A stretch of 64,000 nucleotides of DNA from Erythrobacter aureus (GTDB lineage Bacteria > Pseudomonadota > Alphaproteobacteria > Sphingomonadales > Sphingomonadaceae). A program made the position numbers and the translations under genes. Below the pieces are notes generated by a model. That model saw only the letters and a list, made by a program, of their open reading frames with translations. It was not told the origin of the DNA and searched no databases. The stretch is from contig NZ_CP031357.1 in assembly GCF_003355455.1 (NCBI RefSeq), positions 2,086,501 to 2,150,500 of the forward strand, given 5' to 3'. Positions 26,747 to 36,467 of the stretch are shown in pieces (position 1 is the first letter of the stretch; the number at the start of each line of letters is the position of its first letter).

Positions 26747-27870
26747 TCCTCGTCCTCCACCTCGACGGTCTCGCCCGTTACGCGCTGCGCCAGCGCCGCC
26801 GAAATGAAAGGGTCGAGCGCACCATCGAGCACGTCGTCGGGCGTCGGCGACTGTACACCGGTGCGCAGGTCCTTCACCATCTGGTATGGCTGGAGGACGT
26901 AAGAGCGGATCTGGTGCCCCCACCCGATATCGCTCTTCTCCTGATACTCGCCTGAGGCGGCTGCTTCGCGTTCCGCCATTTCGCGCTCGAACAGACGCGC
27001 TTTCAGCATGTTCATGGCGGTGGCGCGGTTTTTATGCTGGCTGCGGTCGTTCTGGCTGGCGACGACGATTCCGGTCGGCTGGTGGGTGATACGCACCGCC
27101 GAATCGGTCGTGTTGACATGCTGCCCGCCCGCACCGCTTGCGCGGTAGGTATCGATCTTGAGATCGGAGGGGTTGATTTCGATATCGATATCGTCGTCGA
27201 TCACCGGATAAACCCACACCGAGCTGAAGCTGGTGTGGCGGCGCGCGGAGCTATCGTAGGGGCTGATCCGCACCAGTCGGTGCACGCCGCTTTCGGTCTT
27301 GGCATAGCCATAGGCGTTCTCGCCCTTGATCAGCAGCGTCGCGCTCTTGATGCCGGCCTGGTCTCCGGCGGCATATTCCACCGTTTCGACCTTGAAGCCG
27401 CGCCGTTCCGCCCACCGAGCATACATGCGCAGCAGCATTTCGGCCCAATCCTGGCTCTCCGTTCCGCCTGCACCGGCATTGATCTGAAGATAGGTGTCGT
27501 AGCTGTCCGCTTCGCCCGACAACAGCGCCTGGACCTTGTCGCGGTCGGCCCGCTCGGCAAGACGGGCCAGCGTGTCGAGGCCCTCGCGCTCGACATCGGC
27601 GTCGCTCTCGGCTTCGCCCATTTCGACGAATTCGATGGCATCGGCCATCTCGCTTTCGATCTCGCGGACAGTGTTGATCGCGGTTTCGAGCCGTTTCTGC
27701 TCTTGCGTAATCGCCTGAGCCTGCTTGGGATCGTCCCACAAGGTCGGATCCTGAACACGCGCATCGAGCTCTTCCAGGCGGCGCAGCGCGCGTTCCCAGT
27801 CGAGCGACTGCCGCACGAGCGAAAGCGCTGCTTCGATCCGTTCGATGTGGGCCTGCCCTTCGGCACGCAT
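26743..27870 (-). CDS. prfB: Peptide chain release factor 2
   Basis: A 375-residue release factor that ends translation at UGA and UAA. The GGQ loop in RASGAGGQHVNTTDSAVRITH triggers peptide release. The anticodon-like tripeptide is SPY in LVRISPYDSSARRHTSF, where Escherichia coli RF2 has SPF. The frame is continuous from the ATG at 27870, so the programmed frameshift found in many bacterial prfB genes is absent. A TTG two codons upstream is less likely. Its stop overlaps the methyltransferase start. Confidence 0.97.
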   Translation of the reverse strand: MRAEGQAHIERIEAALSLVRQSLDWERALRRLEELDARVQDPTLWDDPKQAQAITQEQKRLETAINTVREIESEMADAIEFVEMGEAESDADVEREGLDTLARLAERADRDKVQALLSGEADSYDTYLQINAGAGGTESQDWAEMLLRMYARWAERRGFKVETVEYAAGDQAGIKSATLLIKGENAYGYAKTESGVHRLVRISPYDSSARRHTSFSSVWVYPVIDDDIDIEINPSDLKIDTYRASGAGGQHVNTTDSAVRITHQPTGIVVASQNDRSQHKNRATAMNMLKARLFEREMAEREAAASGEYQEKSDIGWGHQIRSYVLQPYQMVKDLRTGVQSPTPDDVLDGALDPFISAALAQRVTGETVEVEDED

Positions 27871-27953
27871 AGACAATTCCTTCGCTTGGGATTGATCCCG
27901 CCCCTAATGCGCGCGGGCGGATTGTAAAGTGCAGCGCCCGCCAGGCGCGCGCG

Positions 27954-30452
27954 TCAGTAAATTCCGCCCTGATCCTCGACGAAGTCGCTCGGCTCGTCAT
28001 CTCGGCCGCTATTGGCGGCGCTGGTGGCGCCTTGTCTGCCACGCCGGATCAGTTCGAGGATCTCGTTGCGCTTGGCCGCAATAGCGTCCGAGCGAGTAGA
28101 GCGCGGCGGTTCCGTGTCCGGCTTGAAGGCTTCCCAGATGATCGCGGCGGTCGGTTCGTCGGAGGGCCTACCATCGAATACACGCTTGCCGCTGCGGCGA
28201 TCGATCTTGACCATACGAATGCCCGGCGGAGCGATGAAATCCTCTGCCGTCCAGCGATCCTTCGTCGCGTCGACGAACCGCTTCATAATGGTTGCGGCGG
28301 TATTGCCGCCCTGCACCCATCCGCCCAGATTGCGCGGTTGGTCGAAACCGACATACATCCCCGCGATAATCTCGGGCGAACCGCCCACAAACCAGGCATT
28401 GGTCGGGCCATTGGTCGTCCCGGTCTTCCCGAACAGGGGCAGATCGAGGCTGCGTAGGCGCACCGCCGTGCCCCGCGTCACCACGCCCTGTAGCATGTGA
28501 ACCATCTGGAACGCGGTGCGCGGGTCCATCACCTGCCGGCCCGAGACATCGAAGCGCGGCATCGGCTGGCCGTCCCACTCTTCCATATTGCAGCCCGAAC
28601 AATCGCGGGTGTCGGTGCGGAAGATCACTTTTCCGTCGCGATCCTGAACATAATCGATCACCGATCCTTCGTTCTGGCGCCCCCAATTGGCCAGCGCGGC
28701 ATAGGCATTGACCATGCGCGCAACGGTTGTGTCCCCCGCGCCCAGGGCAAAGGAATAGTAAGGCTCGTATTCGCCGATGCCGAGGCGAGCGATGGTTTTG
28801 ATGACATTGTCCATGCCGGCGTCATCGGCGATGTGAACGGTCATCAGATTGCGGCTCTGCTCCAGACCCCAGCGCATGGTGTGCACTCCGCCACCACCGC
28901 CACCGAAGTTGCGGAAGCATTTCTCGCCGAGATTTGCCCCCTGCCAGACGCAGAAGGTCTGGTCGGGCACCTGGGTCGCCGGGGTCATCCCCTGATCCAA
29001 CGCCGCGGCGTAGACGAACGGCTTGATCGTCGAGCCGGGCTGCCGCAGCGCCTGTGTGGCCCGGTTGAAGCTGCCCAGGCGACTATCGAATCCGCCCTGC
29101 ATGGCAAGGATCCGCCCCGTCTGCGGCGCTTCCGCCAGGAAAGCGCCCGACACCTCGGGAACACCGCGGATCGCGTAACCATTGCCCGATTTCACGGTAG
29201 CGACCACATCGCCGGCCTTGAGTGTCGACGGCCCTCCCGACAAGGGGTGCTCCTCGCCATCGGTGAAGCCGACACGGCCGGGCGCTGTCACCACCCCGAT
29301 ACGCCAATCCTCGTAGTTTATCGAGATATTGGACGACGCGAGCTGCGCTGTCAGATCGCCATTATCCGGATTGAGCGTCGCGATCGGGCCAGTGAAACCT
29401 CGGTTGCCATGATAGCTGAGGAGCTGCGCGCGCAGCGCATCGCGGGCCGCATCCTGCAGCTCGGTGTCGAGCGAGGTACGTACCCATAGCCCCCCCGAAT
29501 AGACGCTGTTGCGACCATCGTCGGCGGTTTCTCCGAATTTTTCGATCAGTTGGCGGCGCACTTCCTCGAGAAAGTACCCCGCATCAGCGGAACGTTCGCT
29601 ACGCTGCCGCACGAGCCCGAGGTCCAACCGCTTTGCCGCCGCCCCTTCGTCCGCGCCGATGAAACCGTTGGCTACCATCTGATCCAGCACGAAATTTCGG
29701 CGAACAAGCGCCAGGTCGCGATGGCGCTCGCGTCCATAACGCTCAGGCGCCTTGGGCAGGATCGCAAGAAAGGCCATCTCGTGCAGGTCGAGATCGCCGA
29801 CATCCTTGTCGAAATAAGCACGCGCGGCCGCCTGTACGCCAAAGCTGCGACGACCGAGCGGAATTTCGTTGAGATAAAGCTCCAGAATCTCCTGCTTGGT
29901 CAGCACGCTTTCGATGCGCGTGGCAAGGATCATTTCCTTCAGCTTGCGGGTCACCGAATATTCGTCGCCCAGCAGCAGGTTCTTCGCGACCTGCTGCGTA
30001 ATGGTCGAGCCGCCGACTGCGCGTTCGCCCGATCCGAATTTGGTGGCGTAATCGATCACCGCATTGGCAGTGCCGGTTATATCGACGCCGCCATGGCTGA
30101 AGAAGGTCTTGTCCTCGGCCGAAAGATATGCCTCGATCAGCCGCTCCGGGAAATCCACATATTGCAACTGCACACGGCGTTCGCGGGCATAGGTATGAAC
30201 GATCTCGCCATCGATGCCGCGTACCACGGTGGGTAGCGGTGTTTCGTATTCGAGCAGCGATTCGGCATCGGGCAGATTGCGGCCGAGCGTGGCCCAGGCC
30301 AGCACCAGCGTGACAACCGCGAAGCCCCCTATATAGCTCGCGGCACGCAACTTGCGGTTATGCGCCCAATTATCGGTGAACCACGCCACCAGACGCTTCG
30401 GATCGCGGCTGATGCGGTAGCGGTAATAGGTCAGGGAGGGTTCGTCGGACAT
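27954..30452 (-). CDS. mrcA: Penicillin-binding protein 1A
   Basis: An 832-residue bifunctional peptidoglycan synthase anchored in the inner membrane by one helix at residues 38-56. The glycosyltransferase domain has EDKTFFSHGGVD at 113-124 and GGSTITQQVAKN at 148-159. The transpeptidase domain has the STIK serine motif, SRN and KTGTT. The start was set at MSDEPSLTYYRYR (30452); the open frame extends 12 codons further up without a convincing start. It lies 63 bases after the amidase gene, so two cell-wall enzymes probably form one unit. Confidence 0.96.
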   Translation of the reverse strand: MSDEPSLTYYRYRISRDPKRLVAWFTDNWAHNRKLRAASYIGGFAVVTLVLAWATLGRNLPDAESLLEYETPLPTVVRGIDGEIVHTYARERRVQLQYVDFPERLIEAYLSAEDKTFFSHGGVDITGTANAVIDYATKFGSGERAVGGSTITQQVAKNLLLGDEYSVTRKLKEMILATRIESVLTKQEILELYLNEIPLGRRSFGVQAAARAYFDKDVGDLDLHEMAFLAILPKAPERYGRERHRDLALVRRNFVLDQMVANGFIGADEGAAAKRLDLGLVRQRSERSADAGYFLEEVRRQLIEKFGETADDGRNSVYSGGLWVRTSLDTELQDAARDALRAQLLSYHGNRGFTGPIATLNPDNGDLTAQLASSNISINYEDWRIGVVTAPGRVGFTDGEEHPLSGGPSTLKAGDVVATVKSGNGYAIRGVPEVSGAFLAEAPQTGRILAMQGGFDSRLGSFNRATQALRQPGSTIKPFVYAAALDQGMTPATQVPDQTFCVWQGANLGEKCFRNFGGGGGGVHTMRWGLEQSRNLMTVHIADDAGMDNVIKTIARLGIGEYEPYYSFALGAGDTTVARMVNAYAALANWGRQNEGSVIDYVQDRDGKVIFRTDTRDCSGCNMEEWDGQPMPRFDVSGRQVMDPRTAFQMVHMLQGVVTRGTAVRLRSLDLPLFGKTGTTNGPTNAWFVGGSPEIIAGMYVGFDQPRNLGGWVQGGNTAATIMKRFVDATKDRWTAEDFIAPPGIRMVKIDRRSGKRVFDGRPSDEPTAAIIWEAFKPDTEPPRSTRSDAIAAKRNEILELIRRGRQGATSAANSGRDDEPSDFVEDQGGIY

Positions 30453-30515
30453 GATCTTGCACGAGCCTCTAGCACGCCATTTCCGCAAATCGCCAGAACG
30501 AACAGTGTTCTGATG

Positions 30516-31388
30516 TCAGCTTTCTTGCTGCCGCGCGAAATAGATGCGGATCGCGCGCGCCATCACCTTGGCGAAACGCGCGCGGCCTTCGACGGATGTA
30601 AGCCGCTGGGCATCGGCCTCGTTGGTTATGAAACCGCTCTCGAACAGAACCGAGGGTACGTCGGGTGCGCGCAGCACCTTGAGCGCTGCGGAGTGGCGCG
30701 ATCTGGGATGAAAGCGGATCGCACCCTCCCCCTCGCGGCGGATCAGTCGCGCGAACTCATCCGATTGTTCCTGTGTGCGCCGCTGCGACAGCTCCACGAG
30801 GATGGTGCTCACGGTGTCGCTCTGCCCCCCCAGGTCGATGCCGTTGAGTCGGTCGGAAGCATTCTCGCGCGCGGCAAACCGCGCCGCCGCTTCGCTCGAT
30901 GCCGCATTGGAGAGGGTATAAATGCTCGCTCCGGTTACTTCGGCCGCATCGCCCGCGCTGTCGGCATGGATGGACAGAAACAGATCCGCGTCAAGGCGGC
31001 GCGCGATATCGATCCTTTCGGCGTGAAGGAGATAGCGATCGTCGTCGCGGGTCAGTGCCACGCGAACGGTTCCTTCCCGCTCAAGCTCGTCGCGCAAAGC
31101 CCGGGCAAGGCCGAGCACCACGGTCTTTTCGCGATAGCCCTGGCCCGATGCGCCCGGATCGTGCCCCCCGTGCCCGGGGTCGATGACCACCAAGGGCAGA
31201 CCCTCCCGGCCCGCGATTTGCGGTAGAGCCGCAGGAACATCCGCCTGAGGAAGTTTGACCCGCAGAACGTATTCCCTGCCGATTGCGGGTACGGGAATCC
31301 GCTGGGCCGTGGCAATAAGCGCTGCGCACAAGGCCACTGGCAACAGCAGCAGCAAAAGGATTTGCGCACGGATCGACATCGCCCGCAT
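30516..31388 (-). CDS. N-acetylmuramoyl-L-alanine amidase
   Basis: A 290-residue zinc amidase (Amidase_3, AmiC-type) that cuts the bond between muramic acid and the stem peptide. The N-terminal hydrophobic helix at about 9-28 is a signal or anchor. The catalytic domain begins with VVIDPGHGGHDPGASG at 67-82 and contains LSIHADS and the catalytic glutamate in LFESGFITNEAD. I chose the ATG at 31388, which follows AAGG at about nine bases, over a TTG at 31409 and an ATG at 31379. No LysM or AMIN domain is visible. Confidence 0.92.
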   Translation of the reverse strand: MRAMSIRAQILLLLLLPVALCAALIATAQRIPVPAIGREYVLRVKLPQADVPAALPQIAGREGLPLVVIDPGHGGHDPGASGQGYREKTVVLGLARALRDELEREGTVRVALTRDDDRYLLHAERIDIARRLDADLFLSIHADSAGDAAEVTGASIYTLSNAASSEAAARFAARENASDRLNGIDLGGQSDTVSTILVELSQRRTQEQSDEFARLIRREGEGAIRFHPRSRHSAALKVLRAPDVPSVLFESGFITNEADAQRLTSVEGRARFAKVMARAIRIYFARQQES

Positions 31389-31829
31389 GGTTATGACCTT
31401 GTTATCCAATCACGCAATATGGTTGCCGTGCGAAACCCACGGTGCTAGCGACATCGTACCGGTTTTCCGATGCCTCCGATCGGCGCGAATATTCCGCGAC
31501 GAAGAGGGTCACCGTGAAAAACCGTTCTTTTTCAGGCTATAGCGGCAAGAGCCGTCACGGCCCAAGACAATACAGGTTGATGCCGGACATGGCCCGTTTT
31601 TCCCCGACGACAGCAGCACAGGCTCCCGCCTATGCCGCCGTGTCGGGCCGGACAGCGCCCAATATGCGCAGGGCTACTCCCGCAGTCACGAATACCCGGC
31701 CTTTCCTACAGAGCGAACACGGCCGGTTAGCAAACACCGCGATGCCCAGACAGGGCCGCGGAATTTCCAACGTAATGCGCCGCGCAAACGCAGGGTTCGC
31801 CCTGCCCCGACGCGGCTGGAGAAATATCA
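31389..31829. other. Long divergent intergenic region and rne leader
   Basis: About 440 bases between the amidase gene (minus) and rne (plus), the largest gap in the window. It must hold both promoters. An open frame crosses it from 31442 and runs into rne in another frame; its composition (Arg, Pro, Ala) looks like a shadow and not a protein. A ribosome-binding site GGAG at 31818-31821 precedes the rne ATG by eight bases. A long rne leader would fit the known autoregulation of rne by its 5' untranslated region in enterobacteria, but no homologous structure was recognised here. Confidence 0.5.
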
Positions 31830-34622
31830 ATGGCAACGCGCATGCTTATCGATGCGCGCCACCAGGAAGAAACCCGGGTGGCGGTACTCAAAGGCAATCG
31901 GATTGAGGAGTTCGATTTCGAATCTGCCGATCACAAGCAGATAAAAGGCAATATCTATCTGGCGAAAGTCACGCGGGTCGAACCCTCGCTGCAAGCGGCT
32001 TTTGTCGATTTCGGCGGTAATCGCCACGGTTTCCTCGCCTTCAGTGAAATCCATCCCGACTATTATCAGATTCCCAAGGAAGATCGCGAAGCCTTGCTGG
32101 CCGCGGAGGCCGAGGCTGCCGAGGAAGAGCAGCGCCTGCGCGACGAGGAAGAGCAGCGCGGCGAAATGCCGGGCGAGGAATACGACGCCGATGACGAAAG
32201 CGCCGAGGCGCTGGCCGAAGATCTGGCCGAAGACGGGCTGGAGGAAGTCGATACATCCGATAAGGACGACGTCGCTACCATCGAGGAAGGTCATCTCGAC
32301 CGCGAGGACGATGACGAGTCGGACGATGAAGATTCCGATGAAGACGAAGGCATCGACGAAGATGATGAACGGCCCAAAGGGCGCGACCGGGGTCGTCGCG
32401 GACGCAATCGCCGCCAGGGCAAGGGTCGCGCGCGGGCCAAGGAAGTGGACGAAGCGCGCGCCAAGCGCATGGCGCTGCGTCGCCGCTACAAGATCCAGGA
32501 TGTCATCCAGCGCCGCCAGGTCCTGCTCGTGCAGGTCGTCAAGGAAGAACGCGGGAACAAGGGCGCCGCGCTGACGACCTATCTCAGCCTTGCGGGCCGC
32601 TATACGGTCCTGATGCCCAACAGCAGCCATGGCGGCGGCATTTCGCGCAAGATTTCGAGCGCTTCGGACCGCAAACGGCTCAAGCAGGTCGTCTCCGCTC
32701 TCAGCCTTCCGCGCACCATGGGCTTGATCGTGCGCACCGCCGGCCTCAGCCGCACCAAGACCGAAATCAAGCGCGACTTCGATTATCTCGCCCGGCTGTG
32801 GGACGAAATCCGCGAACGCACCCTCTCATCCTCGGCACCTGCCTTGATCCACTCGGACAGCGATCTGATCAAACGGGCCATCCGCGACATCTACAATCGC
32901 GAGATCGAGGAAGTCATCGTCGAGGGCGAGGATGGCTATAAATCGGCCAAGCAGTTCATGAAGCTGCTGATGCCCAGCCATGCCCGGCGCGTGAAGCAGT
33001 ATTCGGACCCCGTGCCACTGTTCCAGCGCTACGGTGCGGAAGATCAGCTCAAGGCGATGTACGATCCGGTGGTCCAGCTCAAATCGGGCGGCTATCTGGT
33101 CATCAATCCGACCGAAGCGCTGGTGTCGATCGATATCAACTCGGGCCGCTCCACCAAGGAGCACAATATCGAGCAGACCGCGCTGCACACGAATCTCGAA
33201 GCAGCGCGCGAGATCGCCCGCCAACTGCGCCTGCGCGATATGGCTGGCCTCGTCGTCATCGACTTTATCGATCAGGAGCACCACTCCAACACCCGCAAGG
33301 TCGAGAAGGCGATGAAGGAAGCGCTCAAGAACGACCGCGCGCGCATCCAGGTCGGCCGCATCAGTTCCTTCGGCCTCATGGAAATGAGCCGCCAACGCCT
33401 GCGCACCGGCGTGCTCGAGGCGACCACGCGCGACTGCCCGCACTGCGATGGCACCGGTCTTGTCCGCACCGCATCGAGCGCGGGCCTTTCCGCGCTGCGC
33501 CTGATCGAGGACGAGGCGGCCAAGGGCAAGGGTTCGACCATCCGCCTCGGTGCCAGCACCGAAGCGGCGATTTATCTGCTCAACGAAAAGCGCGCCGACC
33601 TAATGGAAATCGAGCAGCGCTATCACGTAACTGTCGAAGTCGTCCCCGAGGGCGAGGACGAAGGTGCGAAGATGACCGTGTCGAGCCACGGCCCCAAGCC
33701 TAAGGACGCCCCGAGATTCGACCTCATCGTCGACGATGAGGAAGATGAGGACATCGTCGAGGAAGCCGAAGACGACGATGGTGACGGCGATGAGGACGGT
33801 CGTCAGCGCAAGAAGCGCCGCCGGCGCCGCGGTGGTCGCGGTCGCAACAAGAACCGCCAGCGCGATGACGACGGCGATCAGGACGACGCCGACGATCTCG
33901 CTGACGACATGGAAAACGACGATGGCGATGATGACGAAAGCGGCGAAGACAAACCCAAGAAGCGCCGTCGCCGTGGGGGCCGCCGCCGGGGTGGACGCGG
34001 ACGCGGTAAGAATTCCGACGAGGTCACTGCGGAAGACGCTGAGAAGCTTGAGGAGGTTTCCGAAGCGGTTGTCGAGGACATGGCGGTAGTCGCCGGTCCC
34101 GAGGACTCACCCGAAACTGCGGAAGCTGCAGCCGAGGCGGAAGAAAAACCCAAGCCCAAGAAGCGCGCACCGCGCAAGAAGAAGGCCGATACCGCAGCTA
34201 AGGACGCCGATAACGCAGCCAAGGCCAAAGCCGACGAGACCGGCAGCGCGGACGGCGAAGAAAACGAGAAACCGAAACCGAAAAAGCGCGCACCGCGCAA
34301 AAAGAAGGTGGAGGCAGAACCGGAAAGCGTAACGGGAGCTACGGACGAGGCAAAAGGCGAGGACGAAGCCAAACCTGCACCGAAGAAGCGCGCACCGCGC
34401 AAGAAGAAGCCCGTAGCCGAAGCTCCGGCGGAAAAGTCAGCCGAACCGGCGCCGCAGCCGGAACCGGTACCCCAGCCGGAACCGGCGCCCCAGCCCGACG
34501 CGGCAGCGGCAGCGGCGGCGGCAGCGGCGGCGGCAGAGCCTGCGGCCGAGGAAAGCCCCGAACCAGGCAAACCCGCCAAGCCCAAGCGCGGCTGGTGGCA
34601 GCGCACTTTTGGCGACGAATAG
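31830..34622 (+). CDS. rne: Ribonuclease E/G
   Basis: A 930-residue endoribonuclease that starts mRNA decay and matures rRNA and tRNA. The N-terminal half is catalytic: an S1 domain (residues about 35-80 and 210-250), the DNase-I-like active site with SIDINSG, and the zinc link CPHCDGTG at about 536-543. The S1 domain is split by an acidic insertion of about 120 residues, as in other alphaproteobacteria. The C-terminal part from about 630 is disordered, with acidic and arginine-rich blocks and three copies of KKRAPRKKK, likely an RNA- and protein-binding scaffold. A Pro-Gln-Glu and an Ala run come near the end. Confidence 0.96.
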   Translation: MATRMLIDARHQEETRVAVLKGNRIEEFDFESADHKQIKGNIYLAKVTRVEPSLQAAFVDFGGNRHGFLAFSEIHPDYYQIPKEDREALLAAEAEAAEEEQRLRDEEEQRGEMPGEEYDADDESAEALAEDLAEDGLEEVDTSDKDDVATIEEGHLDREDDDESDDEDSDEDEGIDEDDERPKGRDRGRRGRNRRQGKGRARAKEVDEARAKRMALRRRYKIQDVIQRRQVLLVQVVKEERGNKGAALTTYLSLAGRYTVLMPNSSHGGGISRKISSASDRKRLKQVVSALSLPRTMGLIVRTAGLSRTKTEIKRDFDYLARLWDEIRERTLSSSAPALIHSDSDLIKRAIRDIYNREIEEVIVEGEDGYKSAKQFMKLLMPSHARRVKQYSDPVPLFQRYGAEDQLKAMYDPVVQLKSGGYLVINPTEALVSIDINSGRSTKEHNIEQTALHTNLEAAREIARQLRLRDMAGLVVIDFIDQEHHSNTRKVEKAMKEALKNDRARIQVGRISSFGLMEMSRQRLRTGVLEATTRDCPHCDGTGLVRTASSAGLSALRLIEDEAAKGKGSTIRLGASTEAAIYLLNEKRADLMEIEQRYHVTVEVVPEGEDEGAKMTVSSHGPKPKDAPRFDLIVDDEEDEDIVEEAEDDDGDGDEDGRQRKKRRRRRGGRGRNKNRQRDDDGDQDDADDLADDMENDDGDDDESGEDKPKKRRRRGGRRRGGRGRGKNSDEVTAEDAEKLEEVSEAVVEDMAVVAGPEDSPETAEAAAEAEEKPKPKKRAPRKKKADTAAKDADNAAKAKADETGSADGEENEKPKPKKRAPRKKKVEAEPESVTGATDEAKGEDEAKPAPKKRAPRKKKPVAEAPAEKSAEPAPQPEPVPQPEPAPQPDAAAAAAAAAAAAEPAAEESPEPGKPAKPKRGWWQRTFGDE
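34161..34409 (+). repeat. Three dispersed copies of a KKRAPRKKK-coding repeat in rne
   Basis: A near-identical 24-base sequence coding KRAPRKKK recurs at about 34161, 34284 and 34386, each after a Lys-Pro stretch and separated by acidic linkers. The spacing of about 100-120 bases suggests duplication of a 35-40 residue module. Basic patches of this kind commonly bind RNA in the RNase E tail. Confidence 0.75.
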
Positions 34623-34630
34623 GTCGATTA

Positions 34631-34666
34631 GAGGGTTGGCGGACCGAAAACCGTTCGCCGACCCTC
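34631..34666. terminator. Bidirectional terminator between rne and a methyltransferase gene
   Basis: GAGGGTTGGCGGAC at 34631-34644 pairs with GTTCGCCGACCCTC at 34653-34666 over an eight-base loop, a 14-pair stem with two G-U wobbles on the plus strand. It begins eight bases after the rne stop and its far arm overlaps the stop codon of the convergent methyltransferase gene, so it can end both transcripts. Confidence 0.75.
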
Positions 34667-35294
34667 AGGCTTTGCGCGCCACGCCCCATTCCATCCAGCC
34701 CATGATCCTGGGGGCTTTCTTCAGATAGGCCTGACCCAGCGGCTCCACCGCGAATCCCGCCCCGCGCAGCGACGCGCCGATCGGTCTGCTAAGGTGGCAT
34801 CCCCCGGCCAGCGGGCTCCACACCGGCTCTATCCGTTCCTGCCAGCGCGCCACCGCGGCATCTGGAGCACGCCCGTGCTCGAGGAACAGCAACTGCCCGC
34901 TCGGCGCGAGAATTCGGCGGATTTCCGAAAGAACACGCGCGGGATCGTCGACCGAACATAGCGTGTAGGTACAGACAACCGTGTCGAAAGACCCGTCGGC
35001 GAACGGTATATCTTCGCCTACCCCTTGACGAATGTCGGTTTCCCAGCCCTTCGCCAGCGCCCTTAAGCGCGCACCGTCAAGCAGCTTCGCATGCGGATCG
35101 ATCCCCGCAAAGCTGGTCACCTTGTCGCTGTCGTAGAGCGCCTGGTTGAACCCGCCGCCACAGCCGATTTCGAAAACCCTTCCCTGTGCAAGCGGAATAA
35201 CTTCACGGCGGCGCTTCTCGATCCCCTCTTGGCCGCAAGCAGCCGTCACGAGGCGGGGCATCACGTGGCGATCGTACCATTTTCTCAATCCCAC
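34665..35294 (-). CDS. Class I SAM-dependent methyltransferase
   Basis: A 209-residue cytoplasmic methyltransferase of the UbiE/COG2226-like group. The SAM motif is VFEIGCGGGFNQALY, followed by GIDPHAKLL and the post-I region DGSFDTVVCTYTLCSVDDP. The substrate is unknown; relatives act on small molecules or lipids. The GTG at 35294 was chosen because GGAGG lies ten bases upstream and the protein then begins with GLRKWYDRHVMPRLV. The open frame extends upstream to 35354 without a convincing start. Confidence 0.87.
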   Translation of the reverse strand: MGLRKWYDRHVMPRLVTAACGQEGIEKRRREVIPLAQGRVFEIGCGGGFNQALYDSDKVTSFAGIDPHAKLLDGARLRALAKGWETDIRQGVGEDIPFADGSFDTVVCTYTLCSVDDPARVLSEIRRILAPSGQLLFLEHGRAPDAAVARWQERIEPVWSPLAGGCHLSRPIGASLRGAGFAVEPLGQAYLKKAPRIMGWMEWGVARKA

Positions 35295-35438
35295 CGAGCA
35301 AGTCCCTCCGATTGCGCGACAATCCGACGCTATCGACATTTCAGCGCACAGCAAGTGCTAACTTGTCCGCTACAAAGTTCTGGTGGAGCCGGGGCCGTGC
35401 GACTAAAGGCGCGCCAAAACCACCACCAACGGGTCTAC

Positions 35439-36461
35439 ATGAACACTCGCATCGAACCTATGCGCATTCCCGAAGAAGCCAAGCAGCGCATCCGCACACT
35501 GTTCATGGCCAAGCACGCCCTGTTCGGCGGCGGGATGCACCCCGAAGACGGCAACCACGCGATATATCACCACGAAGTACGCACGACACTGGAAGGTCTG
35601 GGGCTCAATCTGGAGCTTGCCAACCACTATGAAGTACTCTTCGAAAAGCCGGACGTCGATTTCGTGTTCCCGTTGCTTAATCGAGGGGGCTTCGTGAACA
35701 GCGAAATGCTGATCCCGATTCTGTGCAACAGGCACGCCATTCCCTATCTTGGCGCCATGCCTTTTCTACGCGGATTGGGTGACGACAAATCGGTATCGAA
35801 GCTCGTCTGTGACCATGCCGGAGTGCCGACCGCACCGTGGTTCTGCTATCGTCGGGGAGCACCGGTTCTGGAAAAGAGCCTTCCCGCCAAAGATGCCGGA
35901 AGATGGGTTATCAAGCCCAACGCGTCTTCGGCAAGCTGGGGGATCACCGATGCCCACGACTGGACCGAAGTCGCCAACGCCGTGTGGCACATCCACACCG
36001 AAGGGCACGATGCCATCGTCGAGCCCTATCTTGACGGTTACGACGTCCAGTGTGCCTTCATTACGATGGACGACGAACCGATTGCGCTTCCGATGCTATG
36101 GTACGAGCGCGAGGACACGCAACGGCTGTGGACCTATTACGAAAAGCGCGATCTCGTGCAGAACACCGAGAAAGCCGCCCTCAAGCGCTTCGATGATCCC
36201 GAAATCGCCCCCAAAATCGAAGCGATGGCAAAGAAGGTCGCGCGCGAATTCGTCCCGTTCGATTACGGCCGGATCGAATTCCGCCTCGATCTCAAGACCG
36301 GCGACATAAATTTCATCGAGATCAATCTGAACTGCAACCTGTGGTCGGAAAAGGTCATGGCCAAGGCCGCCGCGCAGGCCGGATTCAGCCACGCGGACTT
36401 GCTGGAAACACTGCTGGCGGAAAGCTGGCGGCGCCAGGGGCTCGTCTCAGCAGCCCATTGA
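35439..36461 (+). CDS. ATP-grasp domain protein
   Basis: A protein of about 340 residues with an ATP-grasp fold like D-alanine-D-alanine ligase or carboxylate-amine ligases. Supporting segments are the lysine in RWVIKPNASSASWGI, the IVEPYLDGYDVQCAFI strand and the metal-binding end INFIEINLNCNLWS. Such enzymes activate a carboxylate with ATP and join it to an amine or thiol. The start is uncertain: the ATG at 35439 is used, and 35460 is also possible. It is followed six bases later by a second ATP-grasp gene, and the two probably work together. No substrate can be named. Confidence 0.8.
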   Translation: MNTRIEPMRIPEEAKQRIRTLFMAKHALFGGGMHPEDGNHAIYHHEVRTTLEGLGLNLELANHYEVLFEKPDVDFVFPLLNRGGFVNSEMLIPILCNRHAIPYLGAMPFLRGLGDDKSVSKLVCDHAGVPTAPWFCYRRGAPVLEKSLPAKDAGRWVIKPNASSASWGITDAHDWTEVANAVWHIHTEGHDAIVEPYLDGYDVQCAFITMDDEPIALPMLWYEREDTQRLWTYYEKRDLVQNTEKAALKRFDDPEIAPKIEAMAKKVAREFVPFDYGRIEFRLDLKTGDINFIEINLNCNLWSEKVMAKAAAQAGFSHADLLETLLAESWRRQGLVSAAH

Positions 36462-36467
36462 CGATCG

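Noticed and set aside
26743..27870. Programmed frameshift in prfB
   Set aside because: The frame is continuous from the ATG to the stop with no early TGA.
31442..31906. A 154-residue open frame in the rne leader
   Set aside because: It runs into the rne coding region in another frame, and its Arg/Pro/Ala composition does not look like a protein family.
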